Assembly (NCBI GenBank): GCA_963611755.1
Contig: CAVDTK010000127.1
Coordinates: forward strand, 1 to 6,649
Direction: 5' to 3'
Source of the DNA: Paratractidigestivibacter sp963611755
GTDB taxonomy: Bacteria > Actinomycetota > Coriobacteriia > Coriobacteriales > Atopobiaceae
DNA length: 6,649 nucleotides
How positions within the stretch are numbered: the stretch's first letter is position 1; every line of letters starts with the position of its first letter. Below, piece after piece: positions 5,674 through 6,649 of this stretch. The position numbers and the translations under genes are program-made. The notes beneath the pieces were generated by a model. That model had not been told where the DNA came from. It saw only the letters and a program-made list of their open reading frames with translations, and searched no databases.

Positions 5674-5702
5674 TTGCTTTGGCGCCCGGCACGCTGGATA
5701 AT
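5674..5702 (+). promoter_or_regulatory. Promoter of the DAHP synthase gene
   Basis: TTGCTT (5674-5679) and GATAAT (5697-5702) are separated by exactly 17 bp. Transcription would start near 5709, about 39 nt before the ATG at 5748. Confidence 0.6.
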
Positions 5703-5720
5703 CGAAGTTCGTGCACTTCG
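5703..5720 (+). other. Short inverted repeat at the DAHP synthase transcription start
   Basis: CGAAGT (5703-5708) and ACTTCG (5715-5720) flank a 6-nt spacer directly after the -10. It could be an operator half-site pair or a short 5' hairpin; it is too short to choose. No leader peptide or attenuator is visible in the remaining leader. Confidence 0.3.
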
Positions 5721-5747
5721 ACCCAAAGAACCATAGGAGTTACCCAT

Positions 5748-6649
5748 ATGTCCATGAACTTCAAGCGTCACCTGCCCATGGCCAAGGAGGTCCGCGACGA
5801 GATGCCCCTCTCGGCCGAGCTCGCGCAGAAAAAGGCCGCGTTCGACGCCGAGGTGGCGGCCGTCATGCGGGGAGAAGACCCGCGCCGCCTGCTCATCATC
5901 GGGCCCTGCTCGGCCGACCGCGAGGACTCGGTGCTCGACTACATGAACCGCCTGGCCGGCGTGGCCGAGAGGGTCAAGGACAAGCTCATCATCGTCCCGC
6001 GCGTCTACACCAACAAGCCCCGCACCAAGGGCACGGGCTACAAGGGCCTGCTCCACAACCCCGACCCCGAGGCCCCGGCCGACCTGCTCGAAGGCGTCAA
6101 GGCCGTGCGTCGCATGCACCTTCGCGTGATCGAGGAGACGGGCTTCTTCACCGCCGACGAGATGCTCTATCCCACCAACTACCAGTACCTGGTTGACCTT
6201 CTGTCGTACGTGGCGGTGGGCGCGCGCTCGGTCGAGAACCAGGAGCACCGCCTGGTCGCGGCCGGCATCAGCGTGCCGGTGGGCATGAAGAACCCCACGG
6301 CGGGCTCGACGTCGGTCATGCTGAACTCCATCTACGCCGCGCAGGCGCGCCAGAGCTTCATCTACCGCGGCTGGGAGGTCGAGTGCGACGGCAACCCGCT
6401 GGCCCACGCCGTGCTGCGCGGCTACATCGGCCTTGACGGGCGCACCTACCCCAACTACCACTACGAGCACCTGGAGCGCCTGGCCGGCCGCTACCTCGAG
6501 GCCGACTTCGCCAACCCCAGCGTGGTCGTGGACTGCAATCACGACAACTCGGGCAAGCGGCCGCTCGAGCAGCCGCGCATCGTGAACGAGGTGCTCGAGA
6601 GCTGCAGCCGCAACGACCTCGTGCGCCGCATGGTCAAGGGCTTCATGGT
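5748..6649 (+). CDS. aroF: 3-deoxy-7-phosphoheptulonate (DAHP) synthase, AroF/AroG type, 3' end beyond the window
   Basis: This enzyme joins phosphoenolpyruvate and erythrose 4-phosphate to make DAHP, the entry step of the shikimate pathway to aromatic amino acids. The first 300 residues are present; E. coli AroG has 350, so about 50 are missing. Visible motifs: IIGPCSADRED with metal-ligand C54, PRVYTNKPRT (84-93) with substrate-binding R85, K90 and R92, GARSVENQ with R160, MKNPTAGST with K181, and CNHDNSGK with metal-ligand H265. The remaining metal ligands (E302 and D326 in E. coli AroG) lie past the edge. The N-terminal 45 residues resemble the AroF/G/H extension that carries feedback control in the enteric enzymes. 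The letter F is a label only; which amino acid inhibits it cannot be judged. The ATG at 5748 has an AGGAG site at 5735-5739, and a good promoter lies upstream. A second ATG at 5754 is less well spaced. Confidence 0.93.
   Translation, partial: MSMNFKRHLPMAKEVRDEMPLSAELAQKKAAFDAEVAAVMRGEDPRRLLIIGPCSADREDSVLDYMNRLAGVAERVKDKLIIVPRVYTNKPRTKGTGYKGLLHNPDPEAPADLLEGVKAVRRMHLRVIEETGFFTADEMLYPTNYQYLVDLLSYVAVGARSVENQEHRLVAAGISVPVGMKNPTAGSTSVMLNSIYAAQARQSFIYRGWEVECDGNPLAHAVLRGYIGLDGRTYPNYHYEHLERLAGRYLEADFANPSVVVDCNHDNSGKRPLEQPRIVNEVLESCSRNDLVRRMVKGFM

Noticed and set aside
5661..6542. Minus-strand open frame (293 codons) opposite the DAHP synthase gene
   Set aside because: Antisense shadow; the plus-strand frame has the complete set of expected DAHP synthase motifs up to the window edge.

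Overview
The window is GC-rich (roughly two thirds G+C by eye) bacterial chromosomal DNA. The gene set is a PepV/Sapep-type dipeptidase, a C69 dipeptidase, hemolysin III/TrhA, an AroF/G-type DAHP synthase and a small double-glycine-leader peptide. Together with the codon use, this suggests a high-GC anaerobe of the Coriobacteriia type (Olsenella/Collinsella-like Actinomycetota). That placement is an inference; the window has no rRNA or other taxonomic marker.

Layout. (1) 44-1009, minus: a two-domain DNA-repair protein, with an N-terminal hypoxanthine/uracil-DNA glycosylase-like domain and a C-terminal Vsr-type very-short-patch endonuclease in one reading frame. (2) 1010-1160: a divergent intergenic region with GC-rich 18-bp tandem repeats and a probable extended -10 promoter. 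(3) 1161-1460, plus: a 99-residue peptide with a double-glycine leader and a two-CxxC zinc-ribbon-like core, followed by a strong hairpin terminator shared with the convergent pepV. (4) 1611-3041, minus: pepV. (5) 3162-3818, minus: trhA, a seven-helix membrane protein. (6) 3819-4144: a 326-bp noncoding region with the trhA promoter and an elaborate nested inverted repeat downstream of pepD. (7) 4145-5623, minus: pepD, a family C69 dipeptidase. (8) 5624-5747: a divergent control region with a perfect palindrome. (9) 5748-6649, plus: DAHP synthase, first enzyme of the shikimate pathway, cut off by the window end.

Most genes look monocistronic. pepV, trhA and the DAHP synthase each have a recognisable promoter, and pepD and the peptide gene each have a hairpin terminator. 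Two unrelated dipeptidases flanking one small membrane protein fit a peptide- and amino-acid-using lifestyle. The items most worth following up are the glycosylase-Vsr fusion, the leader/zinc-ribbon peptide divergent from it, and the nested hairpin element, whose G-U wobbles mostly favour folding of the minus-strand RNA.
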